Below are positions 26,483 to 34,790 of a stretch of DNA of 64,000 nt, piece after piece. The DNA comes from JBKQVT01 sp963727245 (lineage in GTDB: Bacteria > Planctomycetota > Planctomycetia > Pirellulales > Thermoguttaceae), in the NCBI GenBank assembly GCA_963727245.1, contig CAVSFO010000016.1, positions 248,001-312,000 of the forward strand, read 5' to 3'. Position numbers and translations under genes: made by a program. A model generated the notes under the pieces. That model did no database searches, had not been told where the DNA came from, and worked only from the letters and a program-made list of their open reading frames with translations. Numbering within the stretch: position 1 is the first letter of the stretch; every line of letters begins with the position of its first letter.

Positions 26483-26926
26483 ATGGAAAAGCTCGCTTCC
26501 AGCGTGGCGCAGCAGATTGCTGAAGCGGCCATCGCGTTTCAGCAGCAGCGCACGGGCCACGAGCCCAAATCAGTGGCCGTGATCCTCAGCGAGAACACGC
26601 TGGTGATCACGCTGCACGGGGCCTTGTCGCCGGCCGAGACGGCGCTGGCCAAAAGCCCGGCTGGCGCCGCCCAGGTGCAGGAGTTTCATCGGCAGTTGTT
26701 TAGCGACTCCGCTGACTTGCTGCGCCAGGAGATCAGGCGAATTACCGGCGTCGAGGTCCGCGAAGCGACTGCGGAAGTCGAGCCCACGTCGGGCACGGTG
26801 GTCCAGGTGTTCACCACCGGCACCATGGTCCAGGTGTTCTTGCTCGCCCGCGACGTGCCTGCGGGCAATTGGAGCGGGAACGGAGTAGGCGAGTCATCAC
26901 AAAAAAAGGAGGTTTTGCCATGTTAG
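26483..26926 (+). CDS. MpsC-like (DUF2294) protein 2
   Basis: 147 residues with a good ribosome site (GGGAGGGG). Same fold plan as the 24179 gene: 'IAEAAIAFQQQRTGHEPKSV', 'NTLVITLHGALSPAETALAK' and 'IRRITGVEVREATAEVEPTS'. The C-terminal 40 residues (from TGTMVQVFLLARDVP) are extra. Its last seven bases overlap the csrA start, so csrA is translated in its wake. The pairing of a DUF2294 protein with CsrA hints at a stress or translational-control role; no experiment supports one that I know of. Confidence 0.72.
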   Translation: MEKLASSVAQQIAEAAIAFQQQRTGHEPKSVAVILSENTLVITLHGALSPAETALAKSPAGAAQVQEFHRQLFSDSADLLRQEIRRITGVEVREATAEVEPTSGTVVQVFTTGTMVQVFLLARDVPAGNWSGNGVGESSQKKEVLPC

Positions 26927-27117
26927 TTCTATCGAGGAAGAATCGGGAGTCCGTGGTGATCGGCGGGGCCGACGGGTTTAATCGCCTGCTGAAAGTCACG
27001 GTGCTCGGCATTCAAGGCGCGCACGTGAAACTGGGCTTCGAGGTCGACGCGGATATTCCCGTCCATCGTGCGGAGGTCTGGGAGCGAATCAATGCCGAGG
27101 CCGGCCAGGTCGCCTGA
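26920..27117 (+). CDS. csrA: CsrA-family RNA-binding regulator (copy 1)
   Basis: 65 residues opening with the invariant 'MLVLSRKNRES' and ending 'DIPVHRAEVWERI', the strand and helix that carry the RNA-contacting Arg/Glu. CsrA dimers bind GGA motifs in mRNA leaders and usually block translation. Its own site AAAAAAAGGAGG contains such a GGA, so autoregulation is likely. A short insertion (GGADGFNRLL) in the second strand is unusual compared with classical CsrA. A second copy is at 36679. Confidence 0.88.
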   Translation: MLVLSRKNRESVVIGGADGFNRLLKVTVLGIQGAHVKLGFEVDADIPVHRAEVWERINAEAGQVA

Positions 27118-27158
27118 CCGTCGCGTCGGCCATTCGGCGCGCGAAGGGGGAAGACAAA

Positions 27159-27278
27159 ATGTTGACCGTGATTTCAAGCGTCTACTATCTCGCAATCAAG
27201 TTTCCCGGCGCGATCGGGCGAGCGGTGAAGAACTTCTTCGGCAACACCTTGGGCAACTGGTGGTACTCTCACTACTGA
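27159..27278 (+). CDS. 39-residue protein of unknown function between csrA and DUF1328
   Basis: ATG 27159 has GGGGGAAG six bases upstream. The peptide reads MLTVISSVYYLAIKFPGAIG then RAVKNFFGNTLGNWWYSHY: an amphipathic/hydrophobic N-terminal half, a basic middle and an aromatic C-terminus. It lies in line with csrA (41 bases before) and the DUF1328 gene (81 bases after). Probably membrane-associated. No family recognised. Confidence 0.55.
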   Translation: MLTVISSVYYLAIKFPGAIGRAVKNFFGNTLGNWWYSHY

Positions 27279-27359
27279 TGAACGTTGCACCCGCCAATCG
27301 CGGGCACGGCTGACAGTTTGCCGACCGAGCCCGACCTTTTTGTAAAGGAGATCCTGATC

Positions 27360-27536
27360 ATGTTAAATCTGGCAATCGTGTTTCTGGTGATTGCGCTGAT
27401 CGCTGCCTTTTTTGGATTCGCAGGGGTGGCAGCCCTCTCCTGGGAAGGGGCGAAAATACTGTTCGTCGTCTTCCTCATCCTTGCGGTGCTGTCTTTCCTG
27501 GGGCACGGGTTCAGAAGAAGGAGTTTCTGGGGGTAA
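27360..27536 (+). CDS. DUF1328 (UPF0391, YtjA-like) small membrane protein
   Basis: 58 residues, two membrane helices: 'LAIVFLVIALIAAFFGFAGV' and 'ILFVVFLILAVLSFLGHGF'. ATG 27360 is preceded by AAAGGAG. The conserved 'FGFAGVA' turn and the length match YtjA-type UPF0391 proteins, which are often found in stress-induced gene sets. Function unknown. Confidence 0.85.
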   Translation: MLNLAIVFLVIALIAAFFGFAGVAALSWEGAKILFVVFLILAVLSFLGHGFRRRSFWG

Positions 27537-27631
27537 CGGAAGTGTTTCTAACCGCTGCGCGAATGTCAGGAAAGAGCTGTCAGCGCGTGCCGGCCCTGTT
27601 GTGCGCAGTGAATAACCTCGGAAGGTGACTC

Positions 27632-28867
27632 GTGAATACCGTTCGACCCCTTTTCGTCTCGACCTATCCGCCGGAAGCGTGCGGACTGGCCACGTTCACC
27701 AGGGATTCGGCCGATGCCGTGGACCTGGCGTCGCCCGAGCCGGTGTCGTCGCTGGCCGCGATCCAGAAGACGCGCGACCTTCGCTACGATGACCCGCGCG
27801 TGGTCCACGTCATCGACAACAGCCGCCCGGACGCCTACCGCCTGGCCGCCGAAGTGGCCAGCGACGGTCCCTGCGACGTGGTGAGCTTGCAGCACGAGTT
27901 CGGCCTCTATCCGGGCGATTGGGGCCAGCGCGTGCTGGAGTTCGTGCACGGCTGTCGCAAACCGCTGGTCACAACGTTCCACACGCTCTTGACCCGGCCG
28001 GACGGGCTGCCGCGGCGCATCATCCAGGACCTGGCGGCCCACAGCAAAGGGATCATCGTGATGACCAAAGTCGCGGCGCGGCTCTTGGAGAAAGTCTACC
28101 ACGTGTCAGGGGCGAAGGTGCGAGTGATCCCTCATGGAGTGCCGGAGGTCCCGTATCGGCGCAACGGCGCGCGCAAGGCCCGGCTGGGACTTACGGGACG
28201 GCAGGTGATCTGCACCTTCGGGCTCATCAATCGCGGCAAGGGGCTGGAGTATATGATTCAGGCCATGCCCCGCATCGTCGCCGCCTTTCCCGAGGCCGTC
28301 TACTTGATCGTGGGCGCCACCCACCCGCAGGTCAAGCGCCAGGAAGGCGAGGTCTACCGGGAGAGCCTGGTCGCGATGGCCCGGGATCTGGGCGTCGGCG
28401 AGAATGTGCGTTTCGTCAACAAGTTCCTCAGCCTCGGCGAGCTGCTCTGGCACTTGCAGGCCTGCGACGTGTACGTGACCCCCTATCCGGGAAAGGACCA
28501 GATTGCCAGCGGCACTTTGGCCTATGCCCTGGCGGCGGGCGGGGCGGTGGTCAGCACCCCGTACCTGTACGCCAAGGAAGTCCTGGCCGAAGGGCGCGGC
28601 CTGTTGGTGCCCTTCGGCGATAGCCACGCCATGGCGGACGCCACCGTGCGATTCCTCAGCGACACCGCCTTCCGGTTTCGTACGCGGCGCCGAGCGTACC
28701 AGTACGCAAGACCCATGTTCTGGCCAAACGTCGGCCAGCAGTACCTCGAGGTCTTCAGCCGGGTGGCGGCCGAAAACAGGACAAGCCGGCAGCGGCTCGA
28801 TCGCAGGACGCTTTCGATCCCCTGGGGCGAACATCGCGCCGGTGAACTCATTCAGGGAGGGCTGTAA
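27632..28867 (+). CDS. GT4-type glycosyltransferase
   Basis: 411 residues, GT-B fold. 'VSTYPPEACGLATFTRDSAD' is the typical N-terminal acceptor loop, and 'TFGLINRGKGLEYMIQAMP' with the late 'YPGKDQIASGTLAYALAAGG' matches the nucleotide-sugar site (E-x7-E type region). GTG start with GGAAGGTGA upstream. Its stop overlaps the next start (TAATG), beginning a three-gene operon with an (alpha/alpha)6-like protein and a GH130 enzyme. The set suggests making and breaking of a mannose-containing oligosaccharide. Confidence 0.85.
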   Translation: MNTVRPLFVSTYPPEACGLATFTRDSADAVDLASPEPVSSLAAIQKTRDLRYDDPRVVHVIDNSRPDAYRLAAEVASDGPCDVVSLQHEFGLYPGDWGQRVLEFVHGCRKPLVTTFHTLLTRPDGLPRRIIQDLAAHSKGIIVMTKVAARLLEKVYHVSGAKVRVIPHGVPEVPYRRNGARKARLGLTGRQVICTFGLINRGKGLEYMIQAMPRIVAAFPEAVYLIVGATHPQVKRQEGEVYRESLVAMARDLGVGENVRFVNKFLSLGELLWHLQACDVYVTPYPGKDQIASGTLAYALAAGGAVVSTPYLYAKEVLAEGRGLLVPFGDSHAMADATVRFLSDTAFRFRTRRRAYQYARPMFWPNVGQQYLEVFSRVAAENRTSRQRLDRRTLSIPWGEHRAGELIQGGL

Positions 28868-29980
28868 TGCAAGTCCGTGACGGGATCGCCTTGAACCACC
28901 TCGACCGCATGACCGACTCGACCGGCTTGATCCAACATGCCATTTACGGCATCCCGCGGCGCGCCAGCGGTTACACCACCGACGACAACGCCCGGGCCTT
29001 GCGCCTCTGCACGCGCCTCTGGGAGCAACAGCCGGGGGAGCGGATGCTCGACCGGGTGACGACCTATCTGAGCTTCCTGGAGCATGCCCGTTGCCCGGTG
29101 CGCGGGTTTCACAATTTCTTGAGTTATCAGCGCGACTGGCTGGATGCCGAAGGCACGGGCGATAGCCAGGGCCAGGCGGTCCGCGCGCTGGCCGAGGTGC
29201 TGGGCAGCAGCCTGCCCGACGGATACCGCGCCTTGCGCGCGAGTTGATCGACGCGGTTACGCCCGCGCTGGCCGAGCTGCGGAGCCTGCGGCGCAGGCCT
29301 ACGTGATCCTGGCGTGGGGGCATCTGTCGGCGGCGGGGGTGCGGGACGTGGAAGCGGTCGAGAGCGTTGCCCGCTCCGCGGCCGAGCGGCTGGTGGAGTG
29401 CTACCGGCGTTCCCAGCGGCCGGATTGGCCCTGGTTCGAGTCGCGCATGACCTACGCGAACGCGGTGTTGCCCCATGCCCTGTTCATTGCCGCCCGCTGC
29501 TGGCCGGAGGAGAATTTCCTCGAGGTGGCGGAAGCATCGTTCGACTTCCTGGACCGCGAAACTACCGTCGAGAACGTCTTCTGGCCGGTGGGAAACAGCG
29601 ATTGGTATCCGCACGGAGAAGGAAAATCGCCCTACGATCAGCAGCCGGTGGAGGCCGTCACCATGGCCGACGCCGCGCTGGCCGCACTGGGCGTGCTCGG
29701 CGACGTGGGCGGTGACAAATACCTGGCCACGTTCCGTCGCGCGTACGCCTGGTTTCATGGCAAGAACAGCTTGCACAGGCCGCTGGTCGATGTCCGCTGC
29801 GGCGCCTGCTGCGATGGTCTTCAGGCGGCCGGCGTGAATCGGAACCAAGGAGCGGAATCGACGCTTGCCTACTTGTGGGCGGAACTGAATAACAAGGACA
29901 TCGCAACATGCGTCGAGAATCGAAAGCCGCTCATCCCTACGCCGAGTTGTTCCACCGCCACGGCGACAACCCCATCCTGA
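28867..29980 (+). CDS. (alpha/alpha)6-barrel glycosidase-like protein, two frameshifts
   Basis: Conserved helical sequence ('DRMTDSTGLIQHAIYGIPRR', 'GYTTDDNARALRLC', 'GFHNFLSYQRDWLD') continues after frame changes near 29241 and 29290 (each one base missing) with 'AYVILAWGHLSAAGVRDVE', 'RPDWPWFESRMTYANAVLPH' and 'NSDWYPHGEGKSPYDQQPVE'. Such proteins regularly accompany GT4 and GH130 genes; they look like six-hairpin glycosidases but the activity is not established. ATG overlaps the GT4 stop. The 3' end overlaps the GH130 gene by 73 bases, which may reflect a further frame error. Confidence 0.75.
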
Positions 29981-30906
29981 CCGCCCGCGACTGGCCGTAT
30001 CCGGCCAACACGGTCTTCAACGCCGGCGCCTGTCAATTGGGCGAAGAAACGGTCTTGCTCGTCCGCGTCGAGGACCGCCGGGGACATTCGCACCTGACCG
30101 TGGCCCGCAGCAGCGACGGCGTATCGAACTGGCGGATCGACTCGAAGCCGAGTTTCGCAGCCGATCCGGCACGCTGCCCGGAAGAGGAGTGGGGCGTGGA
30201 AGACGCCCGCCTGACCTGGGTCGAGGACCGCGGCCAATGGATCATCGCCTACACGGCGTATTCACACAGCGGGCCCTTGGTGTCCTTGGCGGCAGCGACG
30301 GACTTCGTCACCTTCTCCCGGCTCGGACCGGTCATGCCCCCGGAGGACAAGGACGCGGCCGTCTTTCCCCGCCGCTTTGGCAATCGCTACGCAATGATTC
30401 ACCGGCCGGTTGCCACGGGAAGCTCGGGCGCCCACCTCTGGCTTTCTTTTTCGCCGGACCTGATTCACTGGGGCGAACACCAAATCCTCTTGCACGCGCA
30501 GCGCGGCGCCTGGTGGGACGCCAACAAGATCGGCCTGGGCCCGCCGCCCTTGGAAACCGCCGAGGGCTGGCTGATCCTGTACCACGGCGTGCGCGTGACT
30601 GCCGCCGGGTGTCTGTATCGACTTGGACTGGCGCTGTTGGACTTGGATGATCCTCGTCGGGTGCTTCGGCGCAGCGACGAGTGGGTCTTCGCGCCGGAGA
30701 CGCCCTACGAGCGTCAGGGCGACGTGGGCGGCGTGGTGTTTCCCTGCGGCTGGATCCTGGACCAGCCCGCCGGCGCCATTCGTCTCTATTACGGCGGCGC
30801 CGACACGTGTCTGGCCCTGGCCACCGCGCAGCTCGACGACGTGCTCAGCTATCTGCGAACGTGCCCTGTGCCCGAGACACGGAAGGGCGCCGGGATGACC
30901 TCGTAG
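29908..30906 (+). CDS. GH130 glycoside phosphorylase/hydrolase (beta-mannoside type)
   Basis: 332 residues, five-bladed propeller. 'NTVFNAGACQLGEETVLLVR', 'GVEDARLTWVEDRGQWIIAY' (catalytic Asp in the GVEDAR box), 'DKDAAVFPRRFGNRYAMIHR' and 'WDANKIGLGPPPLETAEGW' are GH130 hallmarks. Members phosphorolyse beta-1,2- or beta-1,4-linked mannosides; some are hydrolases. It is last in the GT4 operon. A longer relative is encoded at 32191. Confidence 0.88.
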   Translation: MRRESKAAHPYAELFHRHGDNPILTARDWPYPANTVFNAGACQLGEETVLLVRVEDRRGHSHLTVARSSDGVSNWRIDSKPSFAADPARCPEEEWGVEDARLTWVEDRGQWIIAYTAYSHSGPLVSLAAATDFVTFSRLGPVMPPEDKDAAVFPRRFGNRYAMIHRPVATGSSGAHLWLSFSPDLIHWGEHQILLHAQRGAWWDANKIGLGPPPLETAEGWLILYHGVRVTAAGCLYRLGLALLDLDDPRRVLRRSDEWVFAPETPYERQGDVGGVVFPCGWILDQPAGAIRLYYGGADTCLALATAQLDDVLSYLRTCPVPETRKGAGMTS

Positions 30907-31032
30907 GCTGAGAATTCTCGGGCCACTGGCCTCGCGGTTCGTTCAGCCCTGGGTAACGCCCAGGGGCAACGATAACGGCGCCGCTTATGTCCGGCCCAGC
31001 GGGCCAAGCGCTCGGCGACCTTTGCTCGATCC

Positions 31033-31332
31033 CTACGGAAGGCGCTGACGCCACTTTGCCGGATCCCGGGCGGTGTGGAAGACGCAGTAAACGGTTACGG
31101 CGCCGCTGACATGTTCGTAGAAAATGGCGTATGGAAATCTCCGCACCAGCCCCCGACGATAATCATCATACACCTTCGAGCGCATTTCCGGCGTGCGGCA
31201 TATCGCTTGCATGCAGGCATCGACACAATTGAGGAACTCCTCCCCCAAGCCAGCCCGCTGGCACTCGTACCAGCCATAGGCCTCGTCGATATCCCGTGCG
31301 GCTTCGGGCGCGATGATCAACTTAGCGGCCAT
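31033..31332 (-). CDS. RelE/ParE-superfamily toxin
   Basis: 99 residues from ATG 31332. 'IIAPEAARDIDEAYGWYECQ' is the ParE/RelE N-terminal helix pair, and 'RRFPYAIFYEHVSGAVTVYC' and 'VFHTARDPAKWRQRL' the C-terminal strands. Start overlaps the antitoxin stop by 11 bases, the usual type II module arrangement (antitoxin first). Target (gyrase for ParE, ribosome-bound mRNA for RelE) cannot be told from sequence. Confidence 0.85.
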   Translation of the reverse strand: MAAKLIIAPEAARDIDEAYGWYECQRAGLGEEFLNCVDACMQAICRTPEMRSKVYDDYRRGLVRRFPYAIFYEHVSGAVTVYCVFHTARDPAKWRQRLP

Positions 31333-31546
31333 AGCGGGTGCGAACCCTCTGTTTGACCTCATCCCAGGAGAGCCCTGAGGCGGGGTTGTTCATCAGGTTG
31401 GCCTTTCGCCGCGCCAATTCCTCCTTTTGCCAGTCGCGAACGGGAACCGCGTCCGGACTGGCCGCCAAGTCGTCCCAAAGATCCTCCACCAGTTGAAGTT
31501 TTTCCGCGGGACTCAGGTCGAAAACGGAAACAGGATCCACGCTCAT
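31322..31546 (-). CDS. Addiction-module antitoxin (TIGR02574 type)
   Basis: 74 residues: 'VFDLSPAEKLQLVEDLWDDL' followed by 'SWDEVKQRVRTRYGR'. This is the 'putative addiction module component' family that pairs with ParE/RelE toxins. Mostly helical, with a C-terminal toxin-binding helix. Its last bases overlap the toxin start. Confidence 0.85.
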   Translation of the reverse strand: MSVDPVSVFDLSPAEKLQLVEDLWDDLAASPDAVPVRDWQKEELARRKANLMNNPASGLSWDEVKQRVRTRYGR

Positions 31547-31753
31547 CGCAACTCCCCATAAAGAGGTCGCAGAAATCCCACCCATCCTTAATCGTGGCGT
31601 CTACCGTACCGTGTGTCAAGTGCGCCGCGCCGGGGTCCCGGCCGTGTCATGGGGGACGAACCCCATCGGCCGCCGGACTTCCCTTCTTGGCCCGCCGCGG
31701 GGGTTTGACAGACGCCTTGGAAGATGGCACGATAGAGAGGAAGGGTGATTACG

Positions 31754-31975
31754 ATGAAGATGACATCGTTCGATCGCATTACGTTCGATCCTCAGATCAT
31801 GGGCGGCCGGGCGTGCCTTCGTGGCATGCGCATTCCCGTCTCGGTGATTGTCGGCCAAGTCGCCAACCACGCCACGGTGCAAGAAATCTTGGAGGGGTAT
31901 CCCGAACTGGAGCCGGCCGACATCGATCAGGCCCTTCAGTACGCTGCTTGGCTGACGCAGGAACTCCCGCTCTGA
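31754..31975 (+). CDS. DUF433 protein (orphan antitoxin-like)
   Basis: 73 residues from ATG 31754 (AGGAAGG nine bases before). 'RITFDPQIMGGRACLRGMRI' and 'TVQEILEGYPELEPADIDQA' are the DUF433 core, a winged-helix-like fold. DUF433 genes commonly precede a DUF5615 PIN-like toxin; none follows here, only about 200 bases with no ORF. It may be a leftover antitoxin. Confidence 0.85.
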   Translation: MKMTSFDRITFDPQIMGGRACLRGMRIPVSVIVGQVANHATVQEILEGYPELEPADIDQALQYAAWLTQELPL

Positions 31976-32190
31976 AAGGGTGCAGCACAGTCGAGAATCA
32001 GTGGGGCGGTTGCCTCCTGTGGAAGAAGCCCCCCTGCCTTCGAGTGCGCACCCGTTGTCGCCCCGGTTGACAGCACCAAGATGCCGGCCGCGCTGCCCCC
32101 CGTCAACAGCCCCCCTCTGGCCACCAGCCGCGCTGATGCCTCCTATCACGCGTGCACGCGCAAACGGCTCCGATATGGTAGACTATCTTG

Positions 32191-33672
32191 ATGGGATCAA
32201 CAAACCGCAAAGGTCGCCGGGGCTCGTTGAACGTCCGGCGTCTGCCGGTCACCTTCACCAGCGATATGCGCCGCGTCATTACCCGCTTCTTCGATCCCGG
32301 CGGCGAGGCGCGGATCGGCAGCGTCGTCGATCGGGTCAACAGCCTCAGCGGCACCCAGGTCGATCGGCTGCTGGGCGAGGTGCTGCTGAAGTTCCGCGCC
32401 CGCCACGGCAACATCGCCTCCGTGCTCGAGGAGAATTACCGCACGGCCATGACGATGATCGAGCGCCCGAACGATCTCTCGCACAATCGCCGCCTGCTGA
32501 TCGGGTCCTACTTGACCGCCGAGTATTCGATCGAGTCGGCGGCCCTGTTCAACCCGTCGATCGTCCCGCATCACAACCAGCGCAAAGTGCCCGACGGCGC
32601 GGTGCGGTTCATTATGAGTCTGCGGGCCACCGGCGAGGGGCACGTCTCCTCGATCGTCTTCCGCACCGGCGTCATCACCGCCGATCACCAGATCCAGATC
32701 GACCCCTGCGGACGCCTCGCCAGGCCCATCCGCGTGGTTCCCGACAAGCAATATGACAAGCCCCTGTTCCGGCGCAAGCTCAAAGACATCGGCGTCCTCG
32801 ACGGCGCTGCCGATCTCGTGCTCGACCGGCTGACCGACTCGTTCACCTCGGCGCAACTCGAACACGCCGTCAGCGAGGCACGGGCCGCGGCAGCCGAGAA
32901 GTTTAAGCTGGAGCCGTCGCTCCATGACATCGTTTGGCTGGCCCGCTCGAACTACCAGTTGGAGCTTCCCCGCGAAGCGGAAGCGTCGGAGGTGGTCATT
33001 TTTCCCCAGACGGACAATGAAAGCCACGGCATCGAGGACCTGCGCATGGTCCGTTTCGTGGACGACGACGGCGCCGTGACCTACTACGGCACCTGCACGG
33101 CCTTCGACGGCTACCGCGTGCTCCCGCAACTGATCGAGACCCGCGACTTCCTCGGCGTCGGCGTGCATACGATCAACGGCGCCTGCGCGCAGAACAAGGG
33201 CATGGCGCTGTTCCCGCGGCGGATCGGCGGCCACTACGCGATGTGTTCCCGCATCGACGGCGAGAACCTCTACATCATGTTCTCGGACATCGTTCACTTC
33301 TGGGAGACGGCCGAGTTGCTGCAGACGCCCCGCCATCCCTGGGAGTTCGTGCAGATCGGCAACTGCGGCTCGCCCTTGGAAACGCCCGAGGGCTGGCTGC
33401 TGCTGACCCACGGCGTGGGGCCGATGCGCAGCTACTGCATCGGCGCCATGCTGCTGGACCTGAACGACCCGCTGCGGGTGATCGGCTCTCTCGACGAGCC
33501 CTTGATCACGCCGACCGAAAAGGAGCGTGACGGCTACGTGCCCAACGTGGCTTACTCGTGTGGGGCGATGATCCACAACGGGCGTCTTTACCTGCCGTTC
33601 GCCACGTCCGACATGATTACCCGCATCGCAATGGTCTCGCTCGATTCGCTGCTGAACCGACTCATCGGCTAG
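32191..33672 (+). CDS. Long GH130-family protein with N-terminal extension
   Basis: About 493 residues. An N-terminal region of roughly 190 residues ('RFFDPGGEARIGSVVDRVNS', 'SYLTAEYSIESAALFNPSIV', 'FIMSLRATGEGHVSSIVFRT') precedes the propeller, which carries 'ESHGIEDLRMVRFVDDDGAV', 'NKGMALFPRRIGGHYAMCSR' and 'LETPEGWLLLTHGVGPMRSY'. It resembles long-form GH130 proteins acting on beta-mannosides. It is separated from the first GH130 gene by the ParE and DUF433 modules. Start ATG 32191; TTG one codon earlier is possible. Confidence 0.83.
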   Translation: MGSTNRKGRRGSLNVRRLPVTFTSDMRRVITRFFDPGGEARIGSVVDRVNSLSGTQVDRLLGEVLLKFRARHGNIASVLEENYRTAMTMIERPNDLSHNRRLLIGSYLTAEYSIESAALFNPSIVPHHNQRKVPDGAVRFIMSLRATGEGHVSSIVFRTGVITADHQIQIDPCGRLARPIRVVPDKQYDKPLFRRKLKDIGVLDGAADLVLDRLTDSFTSAQLEHAVSEARAAAAEKFKLEPSLHDIVWLARSNYQLELPREAEASEVVIFPQTDNESHGIEDLRMVRFVDDDGAVTYYGTCTAFDGYRVLPQLIETRDFLGVGVHTINGACAQNKGMALFPRRIGGHYAMCSRIDGENLYIMFSDIVHFWETAELLQTPRHPWEFVQIGNCGSPLETPEGWLLLTHGVGPMRSYCIGAMLLDLNDPLRVIGSLDEPLITPTEKERDGYVPNVAYSCGAMIHNGRLYLPFATSDMITRIAMVSLDSLLNRLIG

Positions 33673-33833
33673 CGCGGCGGCCAGGGCACGTGCTGTGGGG
33701 GCGTGGCCATGGGACGAGTTGCCGCGAAGGCACCGGGTAAGCGTTGCACGAGGCGGCGGAAGCAGTGTCATGGACCACGCCGCGCCCGGGCGCCCCTGAC
33801 GCGCCCGACATGCGGCGATTCACCTTGCGGGTT

Positions 33834-33847
33834 TTCCTGATCGGGAA
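33834..33847. promoter_or_regulatory. HipB operator-like palindrome O1 (one mismatch)
   Basis: TTCCTGATCGGGAA, one mismatch from the perfect palindromes at 33999 and 34058. It lies 274 bases before hipB. Confidence 0.55.
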
Positions 33848-33998
33848 TACGCCATCTGTTCTGTCGTTGGACGGCTACTCCCGAGGATGATCACGTTACT
33901 GCGTACAAACTGTTATCATGTATTGCTTTATGGCGACGATCTCCCATGTCATTGCGACACCTGCCATCCTCCAATCACCCCATCACGAAGAGCATACA

Positions 33999-34012
33999 TT
34001 CCCGATCGGGAA
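33999..34012. promoter_or_regulatory. HipB operator-like palindrome O2 (perfect)
   Basis: TTCCCGATCGGGAA, a perfect 14-bp dyad 96 bases before the hipB start; shares TTCCCG-N2-CGGGAA with O3. Confidence 0.75.
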
Positions 34013-34057
34013 AATTACCGCTTGACCGCCGTGTTGGACGATGTAGACTTCACTGTA

Positions 34058-34071
34058 TTCCCGAGCGGGAA
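34058..34071. promoter_or_regulatory. HipB operator-like palindrome O3
   Basis: TTCCCGAGCGGGAA, 37 bases before the hipB start and 59 bases (centre to centre) from O2. Placement suggests autorepression of hipBST by HipB or a HipB-containing complex. Confidence 0.75.
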
Positions 34072-34107
34072 CACGAGCCCAAGAGTACATTCTTTCGGGT
34101 GGTGTGG

Positions 34108-34365
34108 ATGACGGTCGCATCAGTGAAGGAAACAGCCGTTCTAGGCTCGAAGAAAATTGGCGAGCTGGTTCGCCAGCGCCGGCTGGCGAACCGGCTGACC
34201 CAGCGGCAGCTCGGAGAACTAGCCGGTGTGGGCCTTCGTCTGGTCTCGGAGTTGGAGCGCGGCAAACCGACGCTTCGCATCGATTCTGCCAACCGAGTCC
34301 TGGCGGTGTTCGGTTTGACGCTTGGGCCGGTGGAAGCACCGCGCCAGGAGGAAGGTGAGTCATGA
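34108..34365 (+). CDS. hipB: HipB-type HTH antitoxin/regulator of HipBST system
   Basis: 85 residues from ATG 34108. An XRE-type helix-turn-helix: 'IGELVRQRRLANRLTQRQLG' and 'LAGVGLRLVSELERGKPTLR'. HipB binds operator palindromes and represses the operon, alone or with its toxin. The start of hipS overlaps the stop (ATGA). Three matching palindromes lie upstream. An upstream in-frame extension of 54 codons crosses the palindromes and is not real. Confidence 0.85.
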   Translation: MTVASVKETAVLGSKKIGELVRQRRLANRLTQRQLGELAGVGLRLVSELERGKPTLRIDSANRVLAVFGLTLGPVEAPRQEEGES

Positions 34366-34721
34366 AGCGTGTCGGAAACGTGAAACTGGCCGGCAAGTTG
34401 GTCGGCACGATCGAGGAGGAAGCGGGCCAAACGGCCTTCACCTACTCGTCCGAGTGGCTCGCCCGGCCGGATGCCGTACCGGTCTCGCTCACCCTTCCGC
34501 TAAGGGCCGGGCCCTATGCGTCCGGCGGTCTGCATCCGTTCTTCGAGAACCTGCTTCCCGAAGGCTGGCTGCTGGAGGTGACGACGAAGAAGCTGAAGAT
34601 TTCCAAGGATGATCCCTTCGGTCTGCTGCTGGCCACCTGCGGAAGCTGCGTGGGAGCCGTGGAGATCGAGCCCGTGGGTCCGGCCAAGGTGTTTTCGTTT
34701 TCGGGGAAGTCCGGTGAATAG
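34362..34721 (+). CDS. hipS: HipS-like protein (detached HipA N-terminal domain)
   Basis: 119 residues equal to the HipA N-subdomain 1 alone: 'GKLVGTIEEEAGQTAFTYSS', 'SLTLPLRAGPYASGGLHPFF' and 'ENLLPEGWLLEVTTKKLKI'. In the tripartite HipBST system this small protein, rather than HipB, neutralises the kinase. Coupled to hipB by a four-base overlap and followed by hipT 69 bases later. Confidence 0.87.
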   Translation: MKRVGNVKLAGKLVGTIEEEAGQTAFTYSSEWLARPDAVPVSLTLPLRAGPYASGGLHPFFENLLPEGWLLEVTTKKLKISKDDPFGLLLATCGSCVGAVEIEPVGPAKVFSFSGKSGE

Positions 34722-34790
34722 GGCGGCACCATCTCAGAAATCCGGGCTCCCGTTGGTCGCCCTTGCCAAGTTGGTCATTTGAGGCTCAGT

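Noticed and set aside
31976..32190. DUF5615 toxin partner after DUF433
   Set aside because: No ORF with the expected N-terminal strand and acidic residues in any frame.
33780..34107. HipB palindromes as transcription terminators
   Set aside because: They are short GC dyads without T-runs and recur with the same core, as operators do.
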